From Deltaproteobacteria bacterium (lineage in GTDB: Bacteria > Desulfobacterota > Binatia > Binatales > Binataceae): a DNA stretch of 64,000 nt. The translations under genes and the position numbers were made by a program. The stretch covers positions 1 through 64,000 of the forward strand of contig JAJZAI010000013.1 of the NCBI GenBank assembly GCA_021799495.1, given 5' to 3'. This document shows positions 1 to 7,236 of this stretch, one piece after another; position 1 is the first letter of the stretch, and each line of letters begins with the position of its first letter. Below the pieces are notes generated by a model, which searched no databases, was not told the DNA's origin, and saw only the letters and a program-made list of their open reading frames with translations.

Positions 1-2
1 GG

Positions 3-110
3 CTGCACAACTTCCGCCGTCTGGTGGTGCGTTGGGAGCGTTACCCGGAAAACTTTCTCGGCTTCATCCACCTCGCCTGCATCCTCATCCTGCTCAGACG
101 CTATTTATGA
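3..110 (+). CDS. IS5-family transposase, C-terminal end (cut by window edge)
   Basis: An open frame enters from the left edge and stops with TGA at 108-110. Its 35 residues (LHNFRRLVVRWERYPENFLG, then FIHLACILILLRRYL) match the well-known C-terminal tail of IS5-family DDE transposases, in which an Arg-rich VVRWER segment is followed by a hydrophobic HLAC-type helix. The catalytic DDE residues lie outside the window, so activity cannot be judged. The element's terminal repeat should fall within about 10 bases after the stop, directly against the 3' end of the neighbouring oxidoreductase on the other strand. Confidence 0.75.
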   Translation: MHNFRRLVVRWERYPENFLGFIHLACILILLRRYL

Positions 111-118
111 GACTGCTT

Positions 119-1114
119 CTAGTTTCCGCGCGATCGGAACTCGGGCATCACGTCTTTTACGAGCAGATCGCCGGATTCGCGCGACGACGGAAACACGATG
201 TAATAGGTAATACCAAGTTCCTCAATCCGCGATCTCAGCTCACGCCTCACTTCGTCCGGCGTGCCCGCCAGCAGCACGGGCGAGTTGCGCGCCGATTCTA
301 CATCAGGATATCCCATCCCCTTCGCTGTTCGCGCCAGCGCCTCGTCGGCTTCAGCCTTGCTGCGCGCGATACTCGCCATGCAAATCACGCCGGGTTCGAC
401 CGCGTCCCGCGGCCGGCCCGCCGCCTGCAGGAGGCTGTGCAGCTTCGCGATCTTTTTTTTCAGAACGGACTTGGTGAATTTCACCGCCGCCATTGGATCC
501 TGAATAAAATCCTTGCCGTTGACGATCGGCGGTATCATGTTGATCGCCTGCGCTTCCTGCGCCGCCAGCTCAAGGATTTTCGTCCCCGATCCGCCGATCA
601 TAATCGGCGGATGCGGTTTCTGGACGGGCCGGGGATTGTTGTACGCCTTCTCAACCTTAAAATACTTTCCGCGGTAGGCCGGCTCATCCTGCGTCCACAT
701 CGCTTTGAGCAGGCGGATGCCGTCAGCGAGTTGCGCGATTCGTTCGAGATTATCCGGGTACGGATAGTTGTGGGCGGCGTACTCGTTCCGCTGCCATCCG
801 GCTCCGATTCCCATAATCAGGCGGCCGTTGCTCAGATGGTCGAGCGTCGAGGCGATCTTGGCGAGCATCGGCGGGGTGCGAAATCCGATGGCGGTCACGG
901 CGGGCGCGAGCCTGACATTCCTGGTGACCGCCGCGATCGCGCTCAGTGTCGAAAAACACTCCAGTTGCGGCGTTTGCGGTGCGCCCAACGGCGAGAAAAA
1001 GTGATCGTTCATCGAGACGGAATAAAATCCGTTCGCGTCGGCCCATTCCGCCGCCGCGCGCGCTTGCGGAAAATCGCCGGTCGGCAGGAACAATCCGAAT
1101 TTGACAGTATGCAT
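119..1114 (-). CDS. LLM class F420-dependent oxidoreductase
   Basis: A 331-residue protein of the bacterial luciferase-like TIM-barrel superfamily, which uses F420 or FMN for hydride transfer or monooxygenation. It has the N-terminal KFGLFLPTGDF strand, the segment HLSNGRLIMGIGAGWQRNEY near residue 95-115, and KPHPPIMIGGSG near residue 168, all typical of the F420-dependent branch. An AAAGGA Shine-Dalgarno sequence precedes the ATG. It lies downstream of the MaoC-like dehydratase on the same strand with a 204-base gap, suggesting a shared catabolic role. The substrate cannot be read from sequence. The stop codon lies 9 bases from the end of an IS5-type transposase gene. Confidence 0.85.
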   Translation of the reverse strand: MHTVKFGLFLPTGDFPQARAAAEWADANGFYSVSMNDHFFSPLGAPQTPQLECFSTLSAIAAVTRNVRLAPAVTAIGFRTPPMLAKIASTLDHLSNGRLIMGIGAGWQRNEYAAHNYPYPDNLERIAQLADGIRLLKAMWTQDEPAYRGKYFKVEKAYNNPRPVQKPHPPIMIGGSGTKILELAAQEAQAINMIPPIVNGKDFIQDPMAAVKFTKSVLKKKIAKLHSLLQAAGRPRDAVEPGVICMASIARSKAEADEALARTAKGMGYPDVESARNSPVLLAGTPDEVRRELRSRIEELGITYYIVFPSSRESGDLLVKDVMPEFRSRGN

Positions 1115-1318
1115 CTCGATTCCTTTCTGGGGTTCAAGATCGCTGGCGCGCGAGGCGCGTTTGCCGTCTCTTTAGCCGACCGCGCCTTCGATCGCCAACG
1201 CAAAACGATTGGAAAGCCGTCAGGCCAGAGCTCTGCCAAAGACCGCAAAGCCGTTTCGCGAAGCGGCTGCGCGACGAAGTCCGAACCGTCAATTTCCCGC
1301 AGGCCCGTCAAGCTCCGA

Positions 1319-2317
1319 TCATGCCATCACTCCCACGAAGCGCCAATCGAGCACGTCGTGCGATTCGCCGCCGCGTTCGGCCTTGACCCGCGAGCGCAGA
1401 TGAACGAACCCGCCGCCCTGCGCGAAGGGTTCGCGCTTTTCGAGCGCGAGCGTGCTGCGAAGCGTATCGCCCTCGCGCACCGGCCCAAGATGATCGCATC
1501 CGTGCCAACCGATAATCGCGGCCAGATTGAAAAGCGCGCGCGCCGCCTGCGCCGCCGCTATGCCAATGGTGTGGCCGCCGTAGACAAGCCGGCCGGCCGG
1601 GCTCGCCGCGGCGTCATGATGGACCATCGCGAGATTAAGCGTCAGCCGCGCCAGCTCGGGCGCGGACGACACGACATCGCCCCCCGCTATCTCCCAGATG
1701 GTCCCCTCCGTCAAATCATCGAAATGGAGACCGGGCGCGCGCCGCTTGAATTCCGCGAGACGCCAACCGGAAATCGGCGTCTTGAGCGGCCCTGAATCCA
1801 AATCGGAAGAGACTGAATCGATCTCGGCCTGATGGGGCGTCTTGCCCATCGGGTCGCGCAGCGGAAACATCGCGCAGCGCCGGAAATCGAGTACTTCGTG
1901 GCCGGCTTGATCAACCGAACGTATTCTCAATACGCCGAGGCCGGTCGCGGGCCGTCCCGGCCGTCCCCGATTTTGCTTGAGTCCAACTACTTCCGTCGTC
2001 GTGTGGAGCGTATCGCCGATATTCGGAAACCGCCTGAACGCGAGTCCGCGATAGAAGAGATTCGCGATCACGCGCCGCGTGAAGAGCGTCGATTGGCCGA
2101 TCACCACGTCCCAGGCGAGCGCGGGATGCGCCATCGGGCCGCCGGTGACCGCCTCCGCGAGCTCTTGGTCCAGCGCGAGGCGCATTCTGTCGCCCACGAT
2201 CGTCTGATGCTGCGCGGCAAGGCCCGAGGTCAGCGTCACCGAAGGCGCGTCGTCCGCGCTCATCCCGATTTCGAGATCCTCGAAGAATGGACCGCCGGCA
2301 GTCTGAAGCGATTTCAT
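1319..2317 (-). CDS. MaoC-family dehydratase, double hotdog
   Basis: A 332-residue protein with two hotdog-like halves, as in MaoC/R-hydratase proteins acting on CoA thioesters (mesaconyl-CoA or enoyl-CoA type hydration). The N-terminal half shows PFFEDLEIGM and, in the position of the usual hydratase His segment, MAHPALAWDVVIGQ. The C-terminal half shows LVYGGHTIGIAAAQAARAL, followed by the HLGPVREGDTL segment. A GGGAGGAAAAG ribosome-binding site lies before the ATG. An inverted repeat about 65 bases upstream may be an operator. The LLM oxidoreductase follows on the same strand. The exact acyl-CoA substrate is unknown. Confidence 0.85.
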   Translation of the reverse strand: MKSLQTAGGPFFEDLEIGMSADDAPSVTLTSGLAAQHQTIVGDRMRLALDQELAEAVTGGPMAHPALAWDVVIGQSTLFTRRVIANLFYRGLAFRRFPNIGDTLHTTTEVVGLKQNRGRPGRPATGLGVLRIRSVDQAGHEVLDFRRCAMFPLRDPMGKTPHQAEIDSVSSDLDSGPLKTPISGWRLAEFKRRAPGLHFDDLTEGTIWEIAGGDVVSSAPELARLTLNLAMVHHDAAASPAGRLVYGGHTIGIAAAQAARALFNLAAIIGWHGCDHLGPVREGDTLRSTLALEKREPFAQGGGFVHLRSRVKAERGGESHDVLDWRFVGVMA

Positions 2318-2726
2318 TCGAATCTTTTCCTCCCGCTAGTCAATGAAAATTGGCGGCTCAGCACCAGAACGCCGGAGCTGATTCGATCGGAATCGAATCG
2401 ATCTCGTGTTCCATCAAACTTATCCCGCTCGAAACCGCGCGATCTCAACTCTAAAGCGGTCCACGGCACGCTACAAATTCGCCCGAAACCCGGCATTCCG
2501 CGCGCGCTCCCGGCGGCGGGCTTGAAGTCGCAGGCGCGATGCCGATGAGGACGCTGGAGAATGAAACCCGCCGACCGAAGAAACCATGCGCCGAGGCGTT
2601 GCTGAACATCGCGGCGTTTTCAGGCCGGCCGTAATCGTCAATACCCTGAAGGCCCGCGATCGGACGCTTGACGGCGGCGCATAAGGGCGGCGAAGCTACC
2701 GGCAACATCGCGAGGAAGGATGCATC
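2318..2726. other. Intergenic region between divergent maoC-like and GST genes
   Basis: 409 bases without a convincing gene. It must hold the promoters of the MaoC-like gene (leftward) and of the glutathione transferase (rightward). The only structure I can name is the GATTCGAT inverted repeat at 2380-2399. The glutathione transferase has a clear GAGGAAGGA ribosome-binding site at its end. Confidence 0.5.
2380..2399. promoter_or_regulatory. Inverted repeat upstream of maoC-like gene, possible operator
   Basis: GATTCGAT and ATCGAATC are perfect 8-bp inverted arms separated by CGGA. The repeat lies about 63 bases upstream of the MaoC-like start codon, where a repressor of the TetR or similar type could act. 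There is no regulator gene beside it, so operator function is only inferred. Confidence 0.35.
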
Positions 2727-3416
2727 ATGATCGAGCTCCACTATTGGCCAACGCCGAACGGGCAGAAAATCACGATTTTCCTGGAAGAGACCGCGACGCC
2801 CTACAAAATCGCCCCGGTCAATATCCGCGAGGGCGAACAGTTCAAACCCGAGTTTCTCAAAATCAGCCCGAACAACCGGATGCCCGCGATCGTCGATCCG
2901 GACGGGCCCGGCGGCGCGCCGATCGCGATTTTCGAGTCGGGCGCGATCCTGATGTATCTGGCGGAAAAGACCGGCAAGCTGATGCCGTCGGACACGCGCG
3001 GACGTTACGCCGTGATTCAGTGGCTGATGTTCCAGATGGCGAACGTCGGACCGATGTTCGGCCAGCGCGGCCATTTTCTGCGCGCCGCTCCCGAAAAAAT
3101 TCCTTACGCGATCGACCGCTACACCAACGAAACCCGCCGCTTGTGCAACGTGATGGACCGCCGGCTGGCCGAAGCCGAATTCCTCGCCGGCGATTATTCG
3201 ATCGCCGACATCGCCTGCTATCCGTGGGTCGTGGGAATCCGCCGCGAACCGGACCAGCTTGAAAACCGGCCGCATCTGAAACGCTGGCTCGACGCGATCG
3301 GCGCGCGCGAGGCCGTCAAGCGCGGGATGGCGGTGATGGCGGACCTGCCGCAGCAACCGCTCGACGAGAAGGCGCGGTCGGTCCTTTATGGGGCGAAGCA
3401 ATTCGAACGGCGCTAA
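2727..3416 (+). CDS. Glutathione S-transferase family protein (Nu-class/YfcG-like)
   Basis: A 229-residue cytosolic glutathione transferase. The N-terminal thioredoxin fold (about residues 1-85) carries TPNGQKITIFLEE, the Thr/Asn active-site segment of Nu-class YfcG/YghU disulfide-bond reductases, then RMPAIVDPDG (cis-Pro) and FESGAILMYLAEK (glutathione gamma-Glu binding). The helical C-terminal domain carries FLAGDYSIADIACYPWV, the N-capping box motif. A strong ribosome-binding site precedes the ATG. The gene appears monocistronic. It probably reduces disulfides or detoxifies electrophiles with glutathione. Confidence 0.9.
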   Translation: MIELHYWPTPNGQKITIFLEETATPYKIAPVNIREGEQFKPEFLKISPNNRMPAIVDPDGPGGAPIAIFESGAILMYLAEKTGKLMPSDTRGRYAVIQWLMFQMANVGPMFGQRGHFLRAAPEKIPYAIDRYTNETRRLCNVMDRRLAEAEFLAGDYSIADIACYPWVVGIRREPDQLENRPHLKRWLDAIGAREAVKRGMAVMADLPQQPLDEKARSVLYGAKQFERR

Positions 3417-3519
3417 CCGGCGCCCCCGACGCGCCGCTCGCTGCCGCAAATAATCGTGAAAGCGGTCGAATGAGTGCGAAGATCGCGGTCGGCGGCGCTG
3501 CGCTCGCGATACTGTCTGG

Positions 3520-3777
3520 TTACTGTCGGGAATGGCGGACGCTGAACTTCACGCATCCGCAGTCTTCGTCTTCGGTCAACCGCCAGGGCGGGTCTTCGTC
3601 GAGCAGGGCGTGGCGCCAAACGTCACGTTTGCAATAGTCGCACAATCCGTCGAAATGGGTGCGTCCATCGCCAACCGGCCAGAAGCTTGGGTTACGGCCG
3701 CGGAGAGAATTGGGAATTACCGCCAGGTGTTTGCACCTGCGGCCGCCGATCTGACGGCGGAACCATCGAAATGCCAT
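3520..3777 (-). CDS. Small Cys-rich protein, putative metal binding
   Basis: An 85-residue open frame with GC-rich third positions like the surrounding genes. Its C-terminal half reads HFDGLCDYCKRDVWRHALLD and then DEDCGC, so a CxxC and a CxC pair could coordinate one zinc or iron ion. The N-terminal third (rich in Arg) is less convincing, and the true start may lie further inside. The family is not recognised. The gene sits 28 bases downstream of another small CxxC protein on the same strand, and the two may be co-transcribed. Confidence 0.4.
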   Translation of the reverse strand: MAFRWFRRQIGGRRCKHLAVIPNSLRGRNPSFWPVGDGRTHFDGLCDYCKRDVWRHALLDEDPPWRLTEDEDCGCVKFSVRHSRQ

Positions 3778-3805
3778 CGTTACGCCTGTTCATCGGGGCC
3801 GAAAA

Positions 3806-4003
3806 TTATGGCTCGTGATACTCGACAGGCTCGATTCTAAGCTTCGCGGAAGCATTTTGAAAAGCGCGGGTGAGCGCGCCGAAACATCCGACGCAAAGAT
3901 TGAGAGTCGCGTCGAAGCGCTCGATCGACATGTGCATGATGGTGCCGAGCGCGCCGCAGTTGTCGCATTTCTCGGTTCTATCCCGGTCAAAATGAACGAA
4001 CAT
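3806..4003 (-). CDS. Small zinc-ribbon-like protein with two CxxC pairs
   Basis: A 65-residue protein: MFVHFDRDRTEKCDNCGALG, then a spacer ending in LNLCVGCFGALTRAF. The two CxxC pairs about 23 residues apart are the classic ligand arrangement of a zinc ribbon. I chose the ATG at 4003 because GGAGA lies at good spacing before it; an upstream in-frame TTG is less likely. The function is unknown. Upstream lies an AT-rich gap that would contain the promoter, and a second small Cys-rich gene follows. Confidence 0.6.
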   Translation of the reverse strand: MFVHFDRDRTEKCDNCGALGTIMHMSIERFDATLNLCVGCFGALTRAFQNASAKLRIEPVEYHEP

Positions 4004-4393
4004 TGGCAATCTCCGTTGAACCGAACGTGATTTCTGGCGAAATCATCACATTTCGCATGAGATATCTCAACACATGACGTTATTACATGCCGAAATATTC
4101 AGATTGTCGCGAATCTCAGTCAAAATATCGGGAATATGGCCAAATTATTCGCATCAAAGATGATATTTGCTCGTTATCGCCGATATCGCCTCCGGCATTT
4201 GATCCCCTTTTAAGAAATCACAGCAAAAAATCCAAAATCCCGAAGCTTGGCCGATTCGTAGCACAACTTTTAACTTTTGTCACCCAAATACCGTAACAGC
4301 TTGGTTTTCCATCGACACTTCCCAAACCTGAGCAAATAATCCCGAAAACTCAAGGTTTTCGCTACACGCTGCTTAACGCCTATAATTCCCGAT
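4004..4393. other. AT-rich non-coding region upstream of ubiE
   Basis: About 390 bases markedly poorer in GC than the rest of the window, with many A/T runs. No open frame shows coding character. It separates the leftward zinc-ribbon gene from ubiE and must contain both promoters. It could also hold an unrecognised small RNA, but no hairpin with a T-run terminator was seen. Confidence 0.5.
4381..4386 (+). promoter_or_regulatory. -10 box of ubiE, apparently leaderless
   Basis: A perfect TATAAT is followed by only seven bases before the GTG start codon, which itself lies about where transcription should begin. A matching -35 is weak (TTCGCT at 4358-4363 with a 17-base spacer). No ribosome-binding site fits between the box and the GTG, consistent with a leaderless mRNA. 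Confidence 0.5.
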
Positions 4394-5149
4394 GTGATCG
4401 CCGCCACTCAGAATGGTCTTCCCGATGCATCTGAAAAGTTCCGCAGGGATACCAAGTCCGATCGAATTCGCCAAATGTTCGCCAGTATCGTACCTCGCTA
4501 CGATACAATCAATACTCTGATGACGCTCGGGCTGGATAGGCGTTGGCGGCGCCAGACCGTCGCGATGGCCGAGCCGGCGGGCGGGATCGCGCTGGATATT
4601 GCCACCGGCACTGGCGAATTGGCGCGCGAGCTTGATCGCGCCGGCGCGCGGCTGACCATCGGCATGGATTTCTGCATCGAGATGGTCGGTGCGGCGCAGC
4701 GTAAATTCGCCGCCATCGATGCGTGCGGAAATCTCCGCCTGGGCGTTGGCGATGCGATGGCGCTGCCCTTCGCCGGCGAAACCTTCGACTGCATCGTCAA
4801 CGGCTTCATGTTGCGCAACGTCGCGGACCTCGGCGCGACCTTCGCCGAGTTGTATCGCGTGCTCAAACCGGGCGGACGGCTCGCTTGCCTTGATCTGACT
4901 CCGCCACGCGGGCCGATGCGCCGGGCGTTTTCGCTTTATATCGCGTCGGCCGTACCGCTGCTCGGAATCGTCGTCGGACGCAAGTATGCCGCCTATCGCT
5001 ATCTGTTCCAGTCCCTGAGCATTCATCCCGACGCCGAGCGCGTCGCCGCGATGATGCGCGAGGCTGGTTTCGCCGAGGCGAGTTTCCGCATCGCCGGGTT
5101 CGGCACGGTCGCGATCCATCTCGGCCGCAAGGCGGCGCGCGTCGCATGA
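4394..5149 (+). CDS. ubiE: Ubiquinone/menaquinone C-methyltransferase UbiE/MenG
   Basis: A 251-residue SAM-dependent methyltransferase for the last ring C-methylation of (demethyl)menaquinone and/or the ubiquinone precursor. It shows the family signature RQMFASIVPRYDTINTLMTLGLD near residues 26-48, SAM motif I LDIATGTGELARE (67-79), FDCIVNGFMLRNVADL, RVLKPGGRLACLDLTPP, and YRYLFQSLSIHPDAERVAAM near the C terminus. Length fits the family. Start is GTG at 4394 directly behind a TATAAT box. No quinone biosynthesis partner lies beside it. The next gene is an unrelated VOC protein. Confidence 0.92.
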   Translation: MIAATQNGLPDASEKFRRDTKSDRIRQMFASIVPRYDTINTLMTLGLDRRWRRQTVAMAEPAGGIALDIATGTGELARELDRAGARLTIGMDFCIEMVGAAQRKFAAIDACGNLRLGVGDAMALPFAGETFDCIVNGFMLRNVADLGATFAELYRVLKPGGRLACLDLTPPRGPMRRAFSLYIASAVPLLGIVVGRKYAAYRYLFQSLSIHPDAERVAAMMREAGFAEASFRIAGFGTVAIHLGRKAARVA

Positions 5150-5205
5150 CCCTTGCTTGACGCTCGCCGCGGTATGATTCTGTAATCGCCGAAGGAGAAC
5201 GGCCG

Positions 5206-5604
5206 ATGCGCGGCGGAATCGACCATTTGATGATCAATGCGAGCAGCTTCGACGCGGCTGTGCGGTTCTACTCGTGGCTGATGCCGAACCTCGGCTATCC
5301 GAACGTCGAAAACTACGACCAACCGGAGCGGATGATCGGCTTTTGGGGGGATTTCGGCAGCTTGTGGGTGATGCGGGCGCGCAACCAGAACGAAAATTTC
5401 GACAAGACCAGAATCGGCCTGCGCGAGGTCGCTTTTCGCGTTCCGCGGCGCGCGCAAATCGACGAACTCGCCCGGGAAATTTCCTCTCGCGGCGGCCGGA
5501 TTCTCGATCCGCCGCGCGAATACGATTATCGGCCCGGCTATTATGCGGTTTTCTTCACCGACCCCGACGGCATCAAACTGGAGATCGTCAACTATCCCGA
5601 CTGA
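5206..5604 (+). CDS. VOC (glyoxalase/bleomycin-resistance) family protein
   Basis: A 132-residue single-domain vicinal-oxygen-chelate protein. The start GGIDHLMINASSFDAAVRFY and the end VFFTDPDGIKLEIVNYPD are the two paired beta-alpha-beta motifs, with His in the first module and Glu in the KLEIV strand as likely metal ligands. A GAAGGAGAA ribosome-binding site precedes the ATG. The family includes lyases, dioxygenases and resistance proteins, so no reaction can be assigned. Confidence 0.85.
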   Translation: MRGGIDHLMINASSFDAAVRFYSWLMPNLGYPNVENYDQPERMIGFWGDFGSLWVMRARNQNENFDKTRIGLREVAFRVPRRAQIDELAREISSRGGRILDPPREYDYRPGYYAVFFTDPDGIKLEIVNYPD

Positions 5605-5765
5605 TTATCGAGCTCGCATGGATTCGGAACGGCGCGCCCGAAGACATGGCGCTTCCCCCCTGATCTTCGCACGCCAGGAGAGAAGAAAACGCGCATTGAT
5701 TTAGCAAAATCGGTTAGATAGTTTGCAAGCGGGGCCGATAGCCGATCGGCCAAGGAGGCGTGGTG

Positions 5766-5948
5766 ATGGAGCTGCCGAAGTGCCAGAAGTGCAATAATGG
5801 CACGCTGATTCCTCTCTCCGATTACGGGCAGGAAGGCGCTTCGGTAATTTTCAAAGCGTGGGCCTGCACCAATCCCGATTGCGGTTTTAGCTTGCGCGTT
5901 GACAAGGGCGAAGTCTCGTACGGCAAGCGGATCGAGCCCAAGCACTGA
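5766..5948 (+). CDS. Small zinc-ribbon protein
   Basis: A 60-residue protein beginning MELPKCQKCNNGTLIPLSDY and containing ACTNPDCGFSLRVDKG. The CxxC and CxxxxC pairs make a probable zinc ribbon. AAGGAGG lies seven bases before the ATG at 5766, so I prefer this start over two upstream GTG codons. A strong intrinsic terminator follows, so the gene is likely a single unit or the end of a short operon. The function is unknown. Confidence 0.75.
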   Translation: MELPKCQKCNNGTLIPLSDYGQEGASVIFKAWACTNPDCGFSLRVDKGEVSYGKRIEPKH

Positions 5949-5972
5949 TTTATTGGATTTAATCCCGGTTCC

Positions 5973-6007
5973 GGGGCACTCGCCGCACGGCGAGCGCCCC
6001 GTTTTTT
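5973..6007 (+). terminator. Rho-independent terminator after zinc-ribbon gene
   Basis: A GC-rich hairpin (GGGGC, one A bulge, CTCGCC; loop GCAC; GGCGAG, C, GCCCC) is followed by GTTTTTT. It lies 25 bases downstream of the stop codon. Confidence 0.85.
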
Positions 6008-6089
6008 CGATCGCACGCGCCTCCTGCGCGCTTTCTCTGCTATGCTCCGGCGGACGCGCGACGCTCGGCCGCGCATAGGGAGCACCGCG

Positions 6090-7190
6090 ATGACAAATTC
6101 CGTGTTTCGCGCCGAACCGATCGGATCGATGCTGCGCCCCGGATGGCTCACGGACGCCCGCCGCCGGATGCGCCGTGGCGAGATTTCCGCCGCCGCGTTC
6201 AAACGGATCGAAGACCGCGCCGTCGATGAAGCGATCGCGCTTCAGGAAAACGCCGGCCTCGCCGTCGTCAACGACGGCGAGCAGCGCCGGCTCAGTTTCC
6301 TCGGCTCGCTGGTCGAAACCACCGAGGGACTCACCCGCACTGCCGGACTGACGAAACCATGGCGCACCGACGCCGGTTCGGTCGAGCAGCTTTCGCTCGG
6401 TCTCGCCGCGACCAGCCGGCTGAAACGCCGCCGCTCGCTCGTCGGCGAGGAATTCGCCTATGCCCGGGCGCGCGCCAAAGCGCCGCTCAAAGTCACTCTG
6501 CCAAGCCCGATGATGCTCTTCATGTTCTGGTCGCCCGAGGAATCGAGCGCGGTATATCGCGACCCGTTCGAGCTATTCGCTGACGGCGCCGCGGTGATTC
6601 GCGAGGAAATCAGCGAACTGGCGCGCCTCGGATGCGAATATATCCAGATCGACGCGCCCGAACTCGCCATCCTGGTCGATCCTTCCGCCCGCGCGGAAGT
6701 TTTCGACCGCAACGGCATCGACCCGGCGCGCGTGCTGGACGAAGGCGTCGCGATGCTCAACAGCCTTGCCGACGCGCCCGGCGTGCGTTTCGGACTGCAT
6801 CTATGCCGCGGCAACAACGACGGCCGCTGGCTCAGCGCCGGCGGCTACGACTCGATCGCCCGCGCGGTCTTTCGCGGCGCGACGCGTTACTCGACCCTGC
6901 TGCTCGAATACGACGACGCCCGCTCGGGCGGCTTCGAACCGCTCGCCGAAGTTCCGCGCGACAAAACCGTCGTCCTGGGACTGGTCTCGACCAAAAAGCC
7001 GCGCCTCGAAACCGCGGACGAATTGCATCAGCGCATCGCCGACGCCTCCCGCCATTTCCCGCACGAGCAGCTTGCGCTCTCGACGCAGTGCGGCTTCGCT
7101 TCGGGCATCAAGGGCAACCCGATCGACGCCGCTGCGCAGGAAGCCAAATTGCGGCTGGTGGGCGAGGTCGCGCGCCGCGAATGGCGCTGA
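6090..7190 (+). CDS. MetE-like cobalamin-independent methionine synthase family protein
   Basis: A 366-residue homologue of the C-terminal catalytic barrel of MetE, much shorter than full MetE (about 750 residues). Recognisable segments are FRAEPIGSMLRPGWL at the start, AGLAVVNDGEQRR, LPSPMMLFMFW, EYIQIDAPELA, HLCRGNN and TQCGFASGIKGNPI. The GFAS Cys and the HLC His/Cys are expected zinc ligands. I chose the ATG at 6090 because AGGGA precedes it and the encoded start matches the family. Such short homologues may transfer methyl groups between other substrates, and a methionine synthase role is not proven. Confidence 0.8.
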   Translation: MTNSVFRAEPIGSMLRPGWLTDARRRMRRGEISAAAFKRIEDRAVDEAIALQENAGLAVVNDGEQRRLSFLGSLVETTEGLTRTAGLTKPWRTDAGSVEQLSLGLAATSRLKRRRSLVGEEFAYARARAKAPLKVTLPSPMMLFMFWSPEESSAVYRDPFELFADGAAVIREEISELARLGCEYIQIDAPELAILVDPSARAEVFDRNGIDPARVLDEGVAMLNSLADAPGVRFGLHLCRGNNDGRWLSAGGYDSIARAVFRGATRYSTLLLEYDDARSGGFEPLAEVPRDKTVVLGLVSTKKPRLETADELHQRIADASRHFPHEQLALSTQCGFASGIKGNPIDAAAQEAKLRLVGEVARREWR

Positions 7191-7236
7191 TCGCCGCGCA
7201 CTGGTCCGCCGCAAACGCCAAAACGATCCCACGCGA

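Noticed and set aside
32-1795. A plus-strand open frame of 587 codons at the window start
   Set aside because: It runs antisense through the LLM and MaoC genes; only the short IS5 transposase tail in a different frame is real on this strand.
2451-3449. A minus-strand open frame opposite the glutathione transferase reaching into the intergenic region
   Set aside because: Most of it is antisense to the transferase; the intergenic part has no recognisable protein feature.
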